Below, piece by piece: positions 1-7,800 of a stretch of DNA of 10,528 nucleotides. The position numbers and the translations under genes were made by a program. The notes beneath the pieces were generated by a model, which was not told the DNA's origin, did no database searches, and saw nothing but the letters and a program-made list of their open reading frames with translations. The DNA lies in assembly GCA_945911685.1 (NCBI GenBank), contig CAMEAW010000090.1, positions 1 to 10,528 of the forward strand, written 5' to 3'. This DNA is from Bordetella parapertussis (GTDB lineage Bacteria > Pseudomonadota > Gammaproteobacteria > Burkholderiales > Burkholderiaceae_B). The stretch's first letter is position 1. The number at the start of each line of letters is the position of its first letter.

Positions 1-2
1 TC

Positions 3-380
3 ATTGCCCCCAGCGAAGAGCATAAACAGTTGGTTAAGCAAGCCGTGGCGACCTTATTAGACTTGGCGGATGATTACTACCAGAGTGGCGAAAAAGGGTT
101 ATCCTACTTACCGTTCAGAGCTAGGTTGGCAATCTTGGTAGCGGCTCGGCTCTATCGTGAGATTGGTCAAAAACTCAGACGGCAGCAATGCGAGTACTGG
201 CATCAACGTATCGTGGTGTCTAAAGCGAAGAAATTTATGATTACGCTCGAAGTCCTTCTCACCGCACCGTTGACGCTTAAATTTTGGCGTTACCCAAGCC
301 GGCATGACGCCAAGCTGCACGAGCCTTTAGCCCCAAGAGAATCAAAGTCGCTCTTGTCCGTGCAGGGTCATGCAAACTGA
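3..380 (+). CDS. crtB: Phytoene synthase, C-terminal part (5' end outside window)
   Basis: Phytoene synthase condenses two geranylgeranyl diphosphates into phytoene, the first committed step of C40 carotenoid synthesis. The frame is open from the left edge (first full codon at 3) to TGA at 378-380, giving about 125 C-terminal residues. A TTG at position 30 lies inside the gene and is not a start. The family hallmark near the start is a DDYYQSGEKGL...LPFRARLAILVAARLYREIG stretch: the last helices of the trans-isoprenyl synthase fold, with the conserved GL-LP-R-R-AI-A-Y-IG spacing. The two aspartate-rich catalytic motifs would be upstream and cannot be checked. The stop overlaps the crtY start by 11 bp, indicating one transcript and coupled translation. 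The assignment is also supported by the two downstream genes, which complete the pathway to retinal. Confidence 0.88.
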   Translation: MAPSEEHKQLVKQAVATLLDLADDYYQSGEKGLSYLPFRARLAILVAARLYREIGQKLRRQQCEYWHQRIVVSKAKKFMITLEVLLTAPLTLKFWRYPSRHDAKLHEPLAPRESKSLLSVQGHAN

Positions 381-1569
381 ATTTGATCTGATCATTATCG
401 GAGCCGGCTGCGCCGGACTAAGTTTGGGAATGCAACTCGCTTCGTTGCACGCGCAAGCGCCCAAAACACTATTGCTTGAGCCGCGGATTGCCTACGAAAA
501 TGATCGAACCTGGTGTTTTTGGGGCGATGAGCAAACGCCATTTGCAACACTTGCTAGACACAGTTGGCAGCGCTTTAGCGTCAACAACGCCGTCAGTCGC
601 GCGCTGGTCGATTGTTCTACAACTCCTTACCGATTGTTGAATGCAGCAGATTTTTATACGCAGGCGCTTGAAACGATTGCCAGCAACACTGCGCTGGATT
701 TAAAAACGGGTATTTCACTGACCGCAGAGCCGAGTCTTATCCAGGGCAGGTGGCATCTTCGCACCACGGGTGGTTCTTTTTCAGCCAACGCCATCGTTGA
801 TACTCGCCCACTGCCCACGCAGCAGCTGTCTGATACCACCCTTTGGCAATCTTTTTTGGGTTGCGAGCTTGAGTTTCAAGAGCCACGCTTTGATCCGACT
901 TCAGCGCAATTGATGGATTTTTATCCAGCGACTGAAACGTTTGTTGGTTTTAACTATGTGTTGCCTGTATCGACAACAAGAGCACTCGTCGAATTTACTG
1001 TATTCGCTTCCAAGATTTATGACCAAGCTGAGCTCGTCAGCTATCTTGACGCTCAGGTCGAAAAACTTGCGGGTGGTAGGCCTTATCAACGCCTGCGTAA
1101 CGAATATGGTTTGATCCCGATGGGTGTGGGCAAGCCCAAGGGCACGGTTAAGCCCAAGGGCACGGTTAAGCCTAAGGGCACGGTTACGCTTGCAGAGCAG
1201 CACTCAAGCTATGTTCGGGTTGGATTAACCGCTGGTGCCGCCCGACCCGCGACGGGTTACGCCTTTCAAAGAATTCAGCGCTGGGCTCTTGCCTGCAAGC
1301 AGTCTCTTGAAAAAAACGGTTCACCTGTCGGTCATCAACCAGACTCTTTCGTCATCAGTCAGATGGATGCGGTTTTTCTGAATGTGCTTCGTCATCATCC
1401 TGAATTGGGCCCTGAGCTCTTCATGCGACTATTTTCAAAGGTGAGCAGCGAAAAATTGATTCGCTTTTTGTCGGATCAGGGGCGAGCGTCTGATTACCTG
1501 GCAGTGATTTTGTCATTACCACCGGGGCTGTTCATAAAAAGCGCTTATCAAGTGGCAACGACGCGGTGA
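370..1569 (+). CDS. crtY: Lycopene beta-cyclase (CrtY type)
   Basis: This flavoprotein cyclises both ends of lycopene to make beta-carotene, the substrate of the next gene. It has 399 residues, slightly longer than usual for CrtY. Residues 6-20 form the N-terminal dinucleotide-binding strand and loop (IIIGAGCAG). The family block ENDRTWCFW is at 43-51, a LPV...ALVEFT segment lies near 198-210, and the late GLTAGAARPATGY block matches the conserved G-G-P-TGY motif next to the flavin. Between the YGLIPM motif and that block sit three in-frame copies of an 18-bp unit (residues 255-272, KPKGTV repeated), which is not a family feature and accounts for part of the extra length. The ATG at 370 overlaps crtB; an AGGG lies only 2 nt before it, so initiation probably depends on coupling from crtB. 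The stop TGA overlaps the blh GTG start by 4 bp. Confidence 0.9.
   Translation: MQTEFDLIIIGAGCAGLSLGMQLASLHAQAPKTLLLEPRIAYENDRTWCFWGDEQTPFATLARHSWQRFSVNNAVSRALVDCSTTPYRLLNAADFYTQALETIASNTALDLKTGISLTAEPSLIQGRWHLRTTGGSFSANAIVDTRPLPTQQLSDTTLWQSFLGCELEFQEPRFDPTSAQLMDFYPATETFVGFNYVLPVSTTRALVEFTVFASKIYDQAELVSYLDAQVEKLAGGRPYQRLRNEYGLIPMGVGKPKGTVKPKGTVKPKGTVTLAEQHSSYVRVGLTAGAARPATGYAFQRIQRWALACKQSLEKNGSPVGHQPDSFVISQMDAVFLNVLRHHPELGPELFMRLFSKVSSEKLIRFLSDQGRASDYLAVILSLPPGLFIKSAYQVATTR
1132..1185 (+). repeat. Three tandem 18-bp repeats inside crtY
   Basis: Three consecutive copies of AAGCCCAAGGGCACGGTT occupy 1132-1149, 1150-1167 and 1168-1185. The first two are identical and the third differs by one silent C-to-T change. 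The unit is six codons (Lys-Pro-Lys-Gly-Thr-Val), so copy number can change without shifting frame. The array adds a lysine-rich loop between two conserved CrtY blocks. Confidence 0.97.
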
Positions 1570-2426
1570 ACCGTATTCAACAACAAGGTTTCATTTTTGG
1601 TGTTGTGGCAACACTCATTACGCTTGGCTCTGCGCTTGTACCATCGGTCGACCCGCTGGCCTCGTTACTCTTGGTCGCGACGTTAATCTTTTTTCTCGGT
1701 GTACCGCATGGTGCTCTTGACCCATGCTTTGCTCAAAAACTGCTTGCGGTAAAGGGCTGGCGAGCGTGGTTACAGTTTGTGGTGATCTATTTGGGCCTAG
1801 CTGGATGTGTTGTGTTGATTTGGTGGCAGGCACCGCTCGTATTTATGAGCGGCTTTTTGATCATTTCGATTTTGCATTTCTCAAGAGACTTAGCGCCACC
1901 CACTGCAAAAATCAGCACACTGCTGTACGGCGGTGCGGTCATTGTGTTACCCACACTACTTCATTTTTCTGAAATGCTTGAATTATTTACTTTAATTGTT
2001 GGCGCTGAAAGTGCTCAGACGATTGTCGTAGCATTGCGCGCGTTGGCTTGGCCTTGGGTTGTGGCCTTGGCGATCTTGATATGTTTTGAAGCGTTAAAAA
2101 ATTGGCGGGTTGGCTTCGAGATTTTGTCAGTGAGTTTGCTGGCAGTGGTGGCTCAACCTTTAATCGCCTTCACGGTCTACTTCTGCGGAATGCATAGTTT
2201 GAGACACCTGCTGCGAACGCAGCAGTATGTCAATTTGCCGGTTAGTCGATTGTTATGGATATGTCTCTTACCGATGTTAGGCGTCAGCGCCTTGGTCGCG
2301 CTTGGTTGGCTGTATCTACCAACGTCATCGTATGATTCAAGGCTGTTGCAATTTGTCTTTGTGACGCTTGCAGCGTTAACAGTACCGCATATGCTGTTGG
2401 TGGATCGGGCTCGGTACGCGAGTTAA
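1566..2426 (+). CDS. blh: Beta-carotene 15,15'-dioxygenase, Brp/Blh family (retinal-forming)
   Basis: This integral membrane oxygenase cleaves beta-carotene centrally into two molecules of all-trans retinal, the rhodopsin chromophore. The protein is 286 residues and almost entirely hydrophobic, with seven or eight likely membrane helices. The four histidines expected to hold the catalytic iron in this family are all visible: H48 in GVPHGALD, H104 in ILHFSRD, and the H-x3-H pair H210/H214 in GMHSLRH. A further conserved PHMLLVD block lies near the C-terminus (H275). The second motif is unusual: most relatives have HFG followed by an acidic residue, here HFS-R-D. The GTG start overlaps the crtY stop as GTGA, with no strong ribosome site, so it is probably translated by re-initiation after crtY. 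The gene ends the operon and meets eutC head-on with a 4-bp overlap. A rhodopsin is implied but not in the window. Confidence 0.88.
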   Translation: MNRIQQQGFIFGVVATLITLGSALVPSVDPLASLLLVATLIFFLGVPHGALDPCFAQKLLAVKGWRAWLQFVVIYLGLAGCVVLIWWQAPLVFMSGFLIISILHFSRDLAPPTAKISTLLYGGAVIVLPTLLHFSEMLELFTLIVGAESAQTIVVALRALAWPWVVALAILICFEALKNWRVGFEILSVSLLAVVAQPLIAFTVYFCGMHSLRHLLRTQQYVNLPVSRLLWICLLPMLGVSALVALGWLYLPTSSYDSRLLQFVFVTLAALTVPHMLLVDRARYAS

Positions 2427-3271
2427 GACTCTTCTTTCAGCTCAACACCGCTTTTGCCCAACACTTTTGCTTGTCTAATCAGCCAAGCAAGCTTCTGCGC
2501 CGACTCTGCATAAGTCAAACCTTCAAGACGTATATTCGAAATGCAATTGCGTTCAACATCGGTTCGGCCAACTTTTGGATGCCACGTTAGATACGCGCTC
2601 ATGCTGTCAGGGGCTGATAGACCAGGTCGTTCGCCGATTAACACAACCACTAACTCGGCGCCCAGAATTTCACCAATTTCATCCCCAAGTGCCACGCGAG
2701 CTTGGGTCGCAAGTACAACTGCCGCCTCTTGCACCTGTGGCAGTTCTAAGCGCAAGGCCTCAAGCAACTGTAAGGCATGGGTTTGAATCGCTTGGGCTGA
2801 AAGCCCATCTGCGATCACAAAGGCCAGGCTGGGCAATGGCTGCGTCGTGTCATGGCGTAAGGTCGTTAAGGCTTGCGCACTAGTCACTGAGAGTCGACGA
2901 CCTAGGTCGGGGCGTAGCAAAAACGTGTGTCGATCGACGGCTTGACTTGCAACGGTGACGGGGGCAAACCCTTTGCTGACAAGTATCTTGAACAACGGCT
3001 CAACTTCAAGCGCCGTGTGAACGGCATCACGGGCACGTGCGTGTGCCAAGCGAAACTCGAGGATATCTTTGGTGGGTAAGCTGACACCTGTGCGACCCAG
3101 TGCGACCCGTGCACTGGTCAGCTCTTTTAACTTTAACCAGGCAGGTGTGGCTTCAGAGATTAACGTGTTGTCGGGCGATAGCACTGGGGCTTGGTCGGAA
3201 GACACCACTGAGGCTTTGGTGGAGGATACTAACGTGGTTTTCTCGGGCGACACCATAGAGCGCTTAGACAT
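2423..3271 (-). CDS. eutC: Ethanolamine ammonia-lyase small subunit
   Basis: EutC is the small (beta) subunit of adenosylcobalamin-dependent ethanolamine ammonia-lyase. With EutB it converts ethanolamine to acetaldehyde and ammonia, and it contributes to cobalamin binding. Of its 282 residues, the part after about residue 45 follows the family closely: an R-x-ALGR-TG segment, RPDLGRRL, the VIADGLSAQAI block, GDEIGEILGAELVVVLIGERPGL and a late NCISNI. The ATG at 3271 is preceded by GAGGAG at a proper distance, which fixes the start 10 nt after the eutB stop. The N-terminal 44 residues do not resemble the microcompartment-targeting peptide of enteric EutC. Instead they consist largely of four degenerate eight-residue repeats rich in Ser, Val and Asp. 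The TAA stop overlaps the stop of blh on the other strand. Confidence 0.95.
   Translation of the reverse strand: MSKRSMVSPEKTTLVSSTKASVVSSDQAPVLSPDNTLISEATPAWLKLKELTSARVALGRTGVSLPTKDILEFRLAHARARDAVHTALEVEPLFKILVSKGFAPVTVASQAVDRHTFLLRPDLGRRLSVTSAQALTTLRHDTTQPLPSLAFVIADGLSAQAIQTHALQLLEALRLELPQVQEAAVVLATQARVALGDEIGEILGAELVVVLIGERPGLSAPDSMSAYLTWHPKVGRTDVERNCISNIRLEGLTYAESAQKLAWLIRQAKVLGKSGVELKEES
3161..3256 (-). repeat. Four degenerate 24-bp (8-residue) repeats at the EutC N-terminus
   Basis: Residues 6-37 of EutC divide into four register-aligned octapeptides: MVSPEKTT, LVSSTKAS, VVSSDQAP and VLSPDNTL. The consensus is hydrophobic-hydrophobic-Ser-Pro/Ser-Asp/Glu/Thr-Lys/Gln/Asn-Ala/Thr-x. The DNA copies have diverged but keep the 24-bp period, suggesting an old in-frame tandem expansion that produced a flexible N-terminal arm. 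Confidence 0.75.
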
Positions 3272-3281
3272 GGCTGTCTCC

Positions 3282-4652
3282 TCAAAAGGTCAGTAAAGGT
3301 TGCGAATCAACGGGGCTGATGAGTCGCCCGTTGGCGTCAACCAAGTGCATCTTTTCAAGCCAAGTTTGAAACTCAGGCGCTGGCTTTTTACCGAGTACGC
3401 GTCTGATATACAAAGCATCATGAAACGAAGTGCTTTGATAGCCCAACATGATGTCGTCTGAGCCGGGTACACCCATGATGTAGTTAATGCCTGCTACGCC
3501 CAATAGGGTCAACAGGGTATCCATATCATCTTGATCGGCTTCAGCGTGGTTGGTGTAGCAAATATCGCAACCCATTGGTAAGCCGAGTAGCTTGCCGCAA
3601 AAGTGATCTTCAAGCCCAGCGCGAATGATTTGTTTGCCATCAAACAGATATTCGGGGCCAATAAAGCCGACAACGCTGTTTAACAGAAGTGGTTTAAAGC
3701 GACGTGCCAAGCCGTAAGCCCTGGCTTCGATCGTTTGTTGATCGACACCATGCGAGGCGTTGGCCGAAAGTGCGCTACCTTGACCTGTTTCGAAATACAT
3801 CACATTGTTGCCGACGGTGCCACGTTGCAACGAGAGCGCGGCTTCATGCGCCTCTTGTAATAATGCAGCCGTCACGCCAAAGCTGCGATTAACACCCTCG
3901 GTGCCGCCGATGGATTGAAATACCAGATCAACCGGTAAGCCAGCTTCGATTGCTCGTAAGGTCGTTGTGACGTGCGTCAGCACACAAGTCTGAGTTGGGA
4001 TCTCAAACTTTTCACGCACCTTGTCTAACAAAGACAAGATCTGGCTAATTTCCCGAAAGTTATCTGAGGCGGGGTTCACGCCGATGACCGCATCACCCGC
4101 GCCGTACAGCAAGCCATCAATAATGGCAGCGCCAACGCCGCGGGCGTCGTCGGTGGGGTGATTAGGCTGAAGCCTGACGGATAGTCTGCCGGCGAGGCCC
4201 AGCGTGTTTCTGAAGCGCGTGACAACCTGACATTTAGCGGTAACCAAAATCAGATCTTGGTTACGCATGATTTTTGAAACCGCCGCAACCATCTCTGGGG
4301 TCAACCCTGGTGATACTGCGCTGAGCTCGGCAGCGCCGACGGCATCAGACAGCAACCAGTTACGAAAATCACCTACGGTAAAGCTTGAAATAGGTGCAAA
4401 AGCGTCGGCCTGATGGTCATCCAGAATCACTCGCGTGACTTCGTCGTCTTCGTAGGCAATGAGCTGTTGTTCAAGAAATCGCTTTAAAGGCAGATCGGCC
4501 AGTACGAGGGCCGCTGCAACCCGTTCTTCATTAGATATGGCCGCTACGCCTGAGAGGCAATCTCCAGAGCGCAGCGGGCTGGCCTTAGCCATCACCGTCT
4601 TGAGGTCTGAGAATTGATAGGTTTGCAGACCGAGAGAAACCCTATAGCCCAT
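3282..4652 (-). CDS. eutB: Ethanolamine ammonia-lyase large subunit
   Basis: EutB is the catalytic TIM-barrel subunit of ethanolamine ammonia-lyase (adenosylcobalamin radical deamination of ethanolamine to acetaldehyde and NH3). It has 456 residues, close to the 453 of the enteric enzyme, and aligns along its whole length. Diagnostic stretches are ELRSGD-like LRSGDCLSGVAA near 27-38, VRLQPN with Arg160, GDAVIGVNP with Asn193, FETGQGSALSA with Glu288 (Glu287 in the enteric protein) and GFIGPEYL...IRAGLEDHF. The known active-site Arg, Asn and Glu are all present, so the enzyme should be active. The ATG at 4652 has GGTGA about 7 nt upstream. It is the first gene of a eutB-eutC pair. No eutA reactivase, permease, aldehyde dehydrogenase or shell-protein genes flank it here, which fits a cytosolic, microcompartment-free enzyme using ethanolamine as a nitrogen or carbon source. 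Confidence 0.97.
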   Translation of the reverse strand: MGYRVSLGLQTYQFSDLKTVMAKASPLRSGDCLSGVAAISNEERVAAALVLADLPLKRFLEQQLIAYEDDEVTRVILDDHQADAFAPISSFTVGDFRNWLLSDAVGAAELSAVSPGLTPEMVAAVSKIMRNQDLILVTAKCQVVTRFRNTLGLAGRLSVRLQPNHPTDDARGVGAAIIDGLLYGAGDAVIGVNPASDNFREISQILSLLDKVREKFEIPTQTCVLTHVTTTLRAIEAGLPVDLVFQSIGGTEGVNRSFGVTAALLQEAHEAALSLQRGTVGNNVMYFETGQGSALSANASHGVDQQTIEARAYGLARRFKPLLLNSVVGFIGPEYLFDGKQIIRAGLEDHFCGKLLGLPMGCDICYTNHAEADQDDMDTLLTLLGVAGINYIMGVPGSDDIMLGYQSTSFHDALYIRRVLGKKPAPEFQTWLEKMHLVDANGRLISPVDSQPLLTF

Positions 4653-4860
4653 TTTGATTCACCATTAAGTTGCACAATGTCTAATTTAGATGACTTAAGT
4701 TTGTACAGCTGTTTGTACAGCTGAAATCCACAAAATGCAAAATTGTTATTAAAAGTGCAATTCGCTTAAATGGCTACACGATGAAGCGATTTTGCAATGC
4801 AGTGCGGTGTCAAAGTGCGACAATAACCGCTAAACATTTCTTTAAAAAGTCATAGGTAAA
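4653..4860. promoter_or_regulatory. Divergent promoter region between eutB and the bcsC-like gene
   Basis: This 208-bp A+T-rich gap separates two genes that point away from each other, so both promoters must lie here. For eutB, reading minus, a weak sigma70-like pair is TTGCAT (4735-4740) and TACAAA (4712-4717) with a 17-bp spacer; the latter falls inside the tandem operator-like repeat. For the plus-strand gene no convincing -35/-10 pair stands out. A broken inverted repeat is also present: TGCAAAAT at 4736-4743 with ATTTTGCA at 4789-4796, nested around TCGCTT (4762-4767) and AAGCGA (4784-4789). No cobalamin riboswitch is recognisable, and the space is short for one. Confidence 0.5.
4699..4723. 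promoter_or_regulatory. Operator-like tandem 12-bp repeat with internal palindrome
   Basis: GTTTGTACAGCT occurs twice head to tail (4699-4710 and 4711-4722). Each copy contains the palindrome TGTACA, placed 12 bp apart. The junction forms an 18-bp inverted repeat with 7-bp arms CAGCTGT/ACAGCTG around TTGT (4706-4723). Tandem plus palindromic structure about 50 bp upstream of the eutB start is typical of a transcription-factor site. The regulator is unknown; a dimeric repressor or activator of eutBC is an inference. Confidence 0.55.
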
Positions 4861-7800
4861 ATGATGCGCGTTAGCAATAGCACATTGGTGTTAACTTTTT
4901 TACTCATCTGCATGCCACAAGCAGGCATAGGGCAGAGCGTTACTCAAAATTCTGCGCAACAACTGCTGCGTGAACAGGCTCTTTACTGGAGGTCTAGAGG
5001 TGATAGTGGGCGCGCTGCCGAGGCTTTCACCAAGCTTCTGTTGATTAACCCTAAAGACACCGGTGCCCTATATGGGATGGCGCTTTCTGAGCTTGATTTA
5101 AATCGAGTAGACCTGGCTCAGTCCTACATTGAAAAACTTAAAAAAATCGATTCAACGGCGCGCTACCTGACGCTGTTTGAACAAGACCTCAGACTCAGGA
5201 CACCGACAAATCGAAAATTCTTAGAGGAAGCAAGAGCATTACAGCTCAGCCTTAAGCATGATGAGGCACTTATAGCCTACAAACGGGTCTTTGCTGATAC
5301 CGAGCCACTCGGCCAACTTGGACTCGATTTTTATAGCAACCTGGGTTACTCAACAGGTGGTTTTGATGCGGGTCGGCGCGGCCTTGAGCGTTTGGTAAAA
5401 GAGTCACCAGAGGATCAACAGGCAGCACTTTTGTTGGCTCAGTTGCTGGCGCAAAACGTAGACACACGTGCCAAGGCTGTCGAGCAGTTTGCGCGGCTGT
5501 CGCAGATTCCTAGTGTGCGAACGCAAACACAAAATTATTGGCGACAGACCTTGCTTTGGTTCGTGCTGCCGAGCGTGGCTCAAGTACCGCAGTTCAACGC
5601 TTACCTCAAAGCATACCCAAATGACGCAGAAATTCGCCAGATGCGTGACGAGGCTAGCAAGCGAGTCGGCACAGCAGGCGCGGGTGGTGTCGAAAACCCT
5701 TTGGTCGCATCAGGCTTGATTGCTCTTGAGCGTGGCAATCGCGAACAGGCTGAGGCTGCGTTTTCTAAGCGCCTGCGAGAAGCCCCAAACGATCCAAATG
5801 CTTTGGGTGGGCTAGGTGTTATTCGTTTGCAGCAGAATAAGCTTGACGCAGCCGCGCAGTTTCTCAGCCGCGCCGTTGCCCAGCCTGAGGGGCAAGCGTG
5901 GGGTACCGCTCTAAGCAGCGTGCGTGCTCTGCAACGCACCGAAGAGGCTAACGCAGCACAGCTTGATGGTGATTTGGTTCGTGCGCGCAACTTGTTTGAG
6001 CAGGCTGCACGGTTGGATCCCAAACAAAGCGGTGCCCGCTTGGCGGTGGCAGCGCTTCAAGTTGAAGCGGGTGAGTATGAGGCTGCCGAAAAAACCTACC
6101 GTTCAATCTTGGCGCAAAATAAAAAAGATCCCCAAGCCTTGAGCGGCTTGGCTGGTGTCTTGGCAATGAATAACAAACTTGCAGCGGCTCAACAACTGAT
6201 GCAAAGCGTGACGCCCGAGCAAGTTGGCGGTATGGTTCAAATGAATCGTTTGAAGGCTGCCTATTCAATTGGACTCGCACATAAGGCATTAAGCCGCGGC
6301 GATACAGCGTTGGCGGTCACTGAACTTGAATCCGCTTTGAAGAACGATAGCGAGAACCCCTGGATTCGCCTCGAGCTTGCACAAACTTATTTGAAACAAG
6401 GTCAATCCTCAAAAGCGCGAGCGTTGTTTGATGGTCTGTTGCTCACGCAACAAACCGATGCCAGTATGTTGTACGCGTCCGCCTTATTTGCCATGGAGCG
6501 TCAGGCTTGGCCAGCTGCGCTAGAACTGCTTGAGCGTATCCCAGTTAAAGACCGTTCGGCCCAGATCGCTGCTTTGAAGGTTCAGATTCAGACCTATAGT
6601 GAATTAAAGCTTGCGACTAATCTGGCTCAACAAGATCGTCAGACCGAAGCGCTCGCCGTTTTAGCCAAAAGCCAATCGGGTGCTGCAAAGACGGATGAGT
6701 TGACCGCTGCATTGGCGTTTGCCTACGCCGATGTCGGTGAGCCGACGCAAGGCTTGAACTTCATGCGGCAAGCGCTTGCGCGTTCAAAAGAGCCCGGAGT
6801 TGAGTTGCAATTGCAATACGCCAGCCTCTTGATGCGTACCAACCAAGATGTCGAGTGTTCAAAGGTGTTAACGGCAGTCGGTGCGCGTAACCTGTCTGTG
6901 AATGAAAAGAAGCGTTTCGATGATGTTTTGTTTGCATACTCGGTACGACAAGCTGATTTACTGCGAGAGCGTGGCGATCTCAGTGAGGCAACAAAACGGC
7001 TGGCGCCCTTGTTAGCTCAACGGCCTACCGACCTGTCGGTGTCTGCAGCTCAAGCGCGCCTGTACGTTGCGGGCGGTGATAAAGACAAGGCGTTAGGTGT
7101 TTTTAAGGCGCTCGCACTGCGGGCCCCTGATAGCGCTCAGATGCAGTTAAATGCAGCACAAATCGCAACCCAGTTAAAAGATAATCGCCTCGCTAGCGAT
7201 GCGTTACAAAAAGCGCTTGAGTTAGCTCCTGATGATAGTGAAGTTGCCGACGCGGCTGCGCGTCAGTATCGCGATATGGGTCGCATTGCCAAGGCTGAAG
7301 AACTTTTTGAGCGCGCAATCGCCTTACAACAGCCGCCGCCTACAAAGCCTTTCGAGGTTTCGGCCGTTTCCACTCGACGGACGGTGGTTGATCCGCTGGC
7401 GAGTACACAGACAACGACGGCCACCGAACTAGATTTGATTAAACAAGAGCGTGCGCCCGAATTGTTGCTTGGCCTGCAAAGTCGTAATCGTAACGGTGCT
7501 TCTGGTAACGGTAAGCTCAGCGATATTGAAGTGCCGGTCGAGATGCGTTTACCGGTCGGAGATGGAAAGCTGAGCTTGACGGCAACGTCTGTCTCGCTCA
7601 ACGCAGGTGCGATCGGCACGGATTTTTATTCGCGTAGTGTCTTTGGTTCTGCCGCAACGACGGCTTTCGATCAATTGCCTGGACTCGCCGGTACCCCACA
7701 AGACCAGACGGCACGTGGAGTCGGTTGGGCGTTGGGCTACAAAACCCGTGGCTTGGCCGCGGATATCGGTGTGACGCCAGTTGGTTTTCAGTTTAGTAAT

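Noticed and set aside
1132..1185. Short CRISPR-like array
   Set aside because: The repeats are contiguous without spacers and lie in frame inside crtY.
2575..2883. Plus-strand open frame of about 100 codons
   Set aside because: It is antisense to well-conserved eutC and has no recognisable motif or ribosome site.
5601..6289. Minus-strand open frames inside the bcsC-like gene
   Set aside because: They are Arg/Ser/Ala-rich shadows of the TPR coding sequence on the opposite strand.
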